Assembly: GCA_023253415.1 (NCBI GenBank)
Contig: JALRGK010000052.1
Coordinates: 1-7,990, forward strand
DNA: 7,990 bases
From: Rhodocyclaceae bacterium
GTDB taxonomy: Bacteria > Pseudomonadota > Gammaproteobacteria > Burkholderiales > Rhodocyclaceae
Reading direction: 5' to 3'
In this document: positions 5,852 to 7,990 of the stretch, piece by piece
Position numbering within the stretch: the stretch's first letter is position 1
How the letters are laid out: each line of letters starts with the position of its first letter
Notes under the pieces: model-generated
What the model saw: only the letters and a program-made list of their open reading frames with translations
Told to the model about the DNA's origin: nothing
Databases searched by the model: none
Program-made: the position numbers and the translations under genes

Positions 5852-7758
5852 GCCAGCCATTGCTCCAGGTGCGTCATCTCGCGCTGGGTTTCCGCCGGCA
5901 GTGTCCGGGCCCGGCTGCGTTTAGCACGGTTGATGCCTTGTCGGATATCAGTTTCGAGCTTCATGCGGGTGAAACGCTGGCATTACTCGGTGAATCTGGG
6001 TGTGGTAAATCGCTGACGGCGCTTGCGCTCATGCGTTTGTTACCAGGGCCAGCCCGTTTCCAAGCAGGTGAGGTGCTCTTGTCGGGCACCGAGCCGGGGC
6101 AACGTGCCGAAAATCTCTTGCGTACCAGTGAAGACCGGATGCGGCAGATTCGGGGTCGTCGTTTGGCCATGATTTTCCAGGAGCCGGCCACCAGCCTGAA
6201 TCCGGTGATGCGTGTTGGGGCGCAGATCGCCGAAGTCCTTACGCTGCATCGGGATTTGCCCGCCAACACCCTTCATACAGAAGTGCTTACCTTGTTGGGG
6301 CAGGTGGGTTTGCCGGATCCCGAACGTGCCGCTAAAGCGTACCCGTTCGAGTTGTCGGGTGGCATGAAGCAGCGCGCTATGATTGCTATGGCGCTGGCCG
6401 GGAATCCGGATATCTTGCTGGCAGACGAACCGACAACCGCGCTGGATGTCACCCTACAGTCGCAGATTCTGGATCTGATTCAGTCACTACAGCGCGAGCG
6501 GCAGATGGGCGTGCTGTTGATCACGCATGATCTGGCCGTGGTTGCGGCACGGGCCGACCGTGTTGCCATCATGTATGCCGGGCAGATTGTCGAAACAGGT
6601 GCTGTAGCCGACGTATTGAAACATCCGTCGCACCCTTATACCCGTGCCTTGCTGGCGGCATTACCCGAACGTGCCCCGCCCGGTCAACCTTTAGCCCAGT
6701 TATCCGGCCGTGTGCCGCCACTGGGTTCATGGCCCATGGCCTGTCGTTTTGCACCCCGTTGCCAGATGGCAGAGGCACACTGTCAAGAAGAGGCACCGCC
6801 CTGGGTACGTTTACCCTCGCGCGATATCTCGGTGATAGCTGCGACACATTTTGCACGTTGTTGGCGTGTTGGTGATGAGGTTGTTCGGACCGAACCAGTA
6901 GATCAATCCCAGGAGGGGTCTCAACCCCGGGCCCACATGCATCCGCCGGTTTTACAGGTCGAGGGCCTGGTGGTTCGGTATGCGCCGATCCGTCGGGGAC
7001 TTTTGTCCGCGTTGCGTCAGCGTGTTTCCGGAAAAGTCGACCAACAGCCTCGACCAATCGTTGATCAGTTGAATTTCGTGCTCCATGCCGGTGAAACACT
7101 GGCCATTGTAGGGGAATCCGGTTGCGGCAAAACGACCACCGCCAAAGCCATTCTCCGGTTGATTGAGAGCGAGTCTGGCCAGGTCACGCTGAACGGGGTA
7201 TCCATCGTGGGTCATGGCTCACGACCGACCAAGGGATGGCGCCGCGATGTGCAGATGGTGTTTCAGGATCCATTTGCCTCCCTTGACCCGCGGCAGCGGA
7301 TCAGTCAGGTTCTGGCCGAAGGGCCCAAAGCACTGGGCTTACCTGCCGCCGACTATGATCGAACCGCCCTGATCCGTCTGCTGGATCGCGTGGGTCTGCC
7401 ACCGGAAGCGCTGGCTCGTTTCCCTCATGAGTTTTCTGGTGGTCAGCGACAGCGCATCGCGATTGCGCGGGCGCTGGCAGTGTCACCGAAAGTGCTGATC
7501 TGCGACGAGCCCACCTCGGCGCTGGATGTGTCTGTCCAGGCGCAGATTCTCAACCTGCTCAAAAAACTGCAGGCAGAAACCGGTATGGCCTACCTGTTTA
7601 TTACCCACAATTTTGGCGTTGTGCGCTATCTGGCGGATCGTGTGCTGGTGATGCAGGCGGGGCAACTCGTCGAGTCTGGCACAACGCAACAGGTCTTGAC
7701 CCAACCGCAGCATCTTTATACCCAGACCTTGCTGGCGTCTGTACCGCGTATCGATTAA
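5848..7758 (+). CDS. ABC importer ATPase with two fused nucleotide-binding domains (DppD-DppF / YejF type)
   Basis: This cytoplasmic motor of 636 residues supplies both ATP sites, as E. coli YejF does (about 529 residues), whereas Dpp and Opp use two separate proteins. The first domain has Walker A GESGCGKS (48-55), Q-loop Gln111, signature LSGGMKQR (169-176), Walker B ILLADEP with Glu194, D-loop ALD and H-loop His227. It ends in the oligopeptide-transporter C-terminal region, with Cys299, Cys305, Cys312 and Cys338 in the C-x5-C-x6-C-x25-C pattern of OppD/DppD, where an iron-sulfur cluster has been seen in related structures. A linker (about 343-365) leads to the second domain: Walker A GESGCGKT (422-429), Gln473, signature FSGGQRQR (529-536), Walker B LICDEP with Glu554, and His587. 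Both sites keep all catalytic residues, so both should hydrolyse ATP. The second domain has a basic insert near 382-402 and no cysteine cluster at its end. The start codon overlaps the permease stop as ATGA. Confidence 0.95.
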   Translation: MSQPLLQVRHLALGFRRQCPGPAAFSTVDALSDISFELHAGETLALLGESGCGKSLTALALMRLLPGPARFQAGEVLLSGTEPGQRAENLLRTSEDRMRQIRGRRLAMIFQEPATSLNPVMRVGAQIAEVLTLHRDLPANTLHTEVLTLLGQVGLPDPERAAKAYPFELSGGMKQRAMIAMALAGNPDILLADEPTTALDVTLQSQILDLIQSLQRERQMGVLLITHDLAVVAARADRVAIMYAGQIVETGAVADVLKHPSHPYTRALLAALPERAPPGQPLAQLSGRVPPLGSWPMACRFAPRCQMAEAHCQEEAPPWVRLPSRDISVIAATHFARCWRVGDEVVRTEPVDQSQEGSQPRAHMHPPVLQVEGLVVRYAPIRRGLLSALRQRVSGKVDQQPRPIVDQLNFVLHAGETLAIVGESGCGKTTTAKAILRLIESESGQVTLNGVSIVGHGSRPTKGWRRDVQMVFQDPFASLDPRQRISQVLAEGPKALGLPAADYDRTALIRLLDRVGLPPEALARFPHEFSGGQRQRIAIARALAVSPKVLICDEPTSALDVSVQAQILNLLKKLQAETGMAYLFITHNFGVVRYLADRVLVMQAGQLVESGTTQQVLTQPQHLYTQTLLASVPRID

Positions 7759-7776
7759 AGGTGAGCAACTGGCCTG

Positions 7777-7990
7777 TTAGGATTTGCCGGATTTCCCGTT
7801 GTTCTTGCTACCGGCTTTGCTGTCACCACTTTTATTCACCGGCTTGCTAGAAGGCTTAGTGCTGTTACCTGATGGTTTGGCCGGCTCCGTGGTTTTTGTG
7901 CTTTTTGCAGACGTCGAAGGTTTGCCGGATTTCTTATCCGCAACTGCCGCTTTGAGGGTCTTCACGTCTTTGCTGTTTTTCCCGGTGCTT
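7777..7990 (-). CDS. 3' end of a gene for a Lys/Ser/Pro-rich protein tail, function unknown (partial)
   Basis: The frame runs open from the right edge to TAA at 7777-7779, giving at least 71 codons. The GTG at 7965 is in frame but the frame is open upstream of it, so the true start is probably outside the window. Every visible residue is low-complexity: Lys, Ser, Gly, Pro, Thr, Ala and Asn dominate. The short unit KSGK recurs, at the end and near the middle, and there are several PAKPSG/STKPSS-like units. Acidic and aromatic residues are nearly absent, so this would be a strongly basic, disordered tail. Such tails occur on nucleic-acid-binding proteins and on some phasin-like or cell-envelope proteins; nothing here decides between them. 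The gene converges on the importer operon with a gap of only 18 bases, and I see no terminator hairpin in that gap. An alternative is that the frame is open by chance, but the consistent composition argues against this. Confidence 0.6.
   Translation of the reverse strand, partial: STGKNSKDVKTLKAAVADKKSGKPSTSAKSTKTTEPAKPSGNSTKPSSKPVNKSGDSKAGSKNNGKSGKS

Noticed and set aside
6569..7099. Minus-strand open frame (176 codons) opposite the ATPase linker
   Set aside because: It is antisense to a well-supported ABC ATPase, has no family motif, and has a His/Pro/Arg-rich composition typical of a shadow frame.
5848..7758. Possible recent in-frame duplication or misassembly joining two ATPase genes
   Set aside because: The two halves differ clearly in sequence and follow the DppD-then-DppF order with distinct C-terminal regions. 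Fused ATPases such as YejF are a known form.
7759..7776. Search for a terminator after the importer operon
   Set aside because: The 18-base gap and the bases just beyond hold no stem followed by a T run on either strand, so none is annotated. Termination may occur inside the convergent gene or depend on Rho.

Overview
The window looks like a chromosomal housekeeping region of a Gram-negative proteobacterium, beta or gamma class. Three things point there. The upstream gene end matches the PpiD periplasmic folding factor, the second gene is a FabI-type enoyl-ACP reductase whose sequence resembles beta/gammaproteobacterial FabI, and the solute-binding protein is a periplasmic lipoprotein. I cannot name the genus from the sequence. 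Base composition looks even across the window, and I see no insertion sequence, integrase, tRNA, CRISPR array or attachment site.

Layout, left to right: (1) the last 80 codons of a ppiD-like gene (+), ending in tandem stops at 242-247; (2) a strong bidirectional terminator at 262-290 shared with the convergent next gene; (3) fabI (-, 320-1111), with a clear Shine-Dalgarno, a perfect TATAAT -10 and a small leader hairpin; (4) a 95-base divergent intergenic region; (5) a four-gene (+) ABC importer operon of the peptide/opine/nickel (Dpp/Opp/Yej) class at 1207-7758; (6) the 3' end of a convergent lysine/serine-rich open frame (-, 7777-7990) that runs off the right edge.

The importer genes are tightly packed: a 1-base overlap, then an 11-base gap, then a 4-base overlap. 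This implies one transcript and translational coupling. The parts form a complete importer. A family 5 solute-binding lipoprotein captures the substrate, a DppB-like and a DppC-like permease form the channel, and one polypeptide carries both nucleotide-binding domains. Two departures from the E. coli Dpp/Opp layout stand out. The binding protein has a lipobox at its N-terminus and also a C-terminal transmembrane anchor with a basic tail. The DppC-like permease has about 200 extra N-terminal residues, which I read as three extra membrane segments and a periplasmic domain of about 100 residues. The substrate cannot be read from the sequence; oligopeptides, including murein peptides, are a family-level guess.

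I found no convincing undescribed system. The best leads are the doubly anchored binding protein and the extended permease, which may act together.
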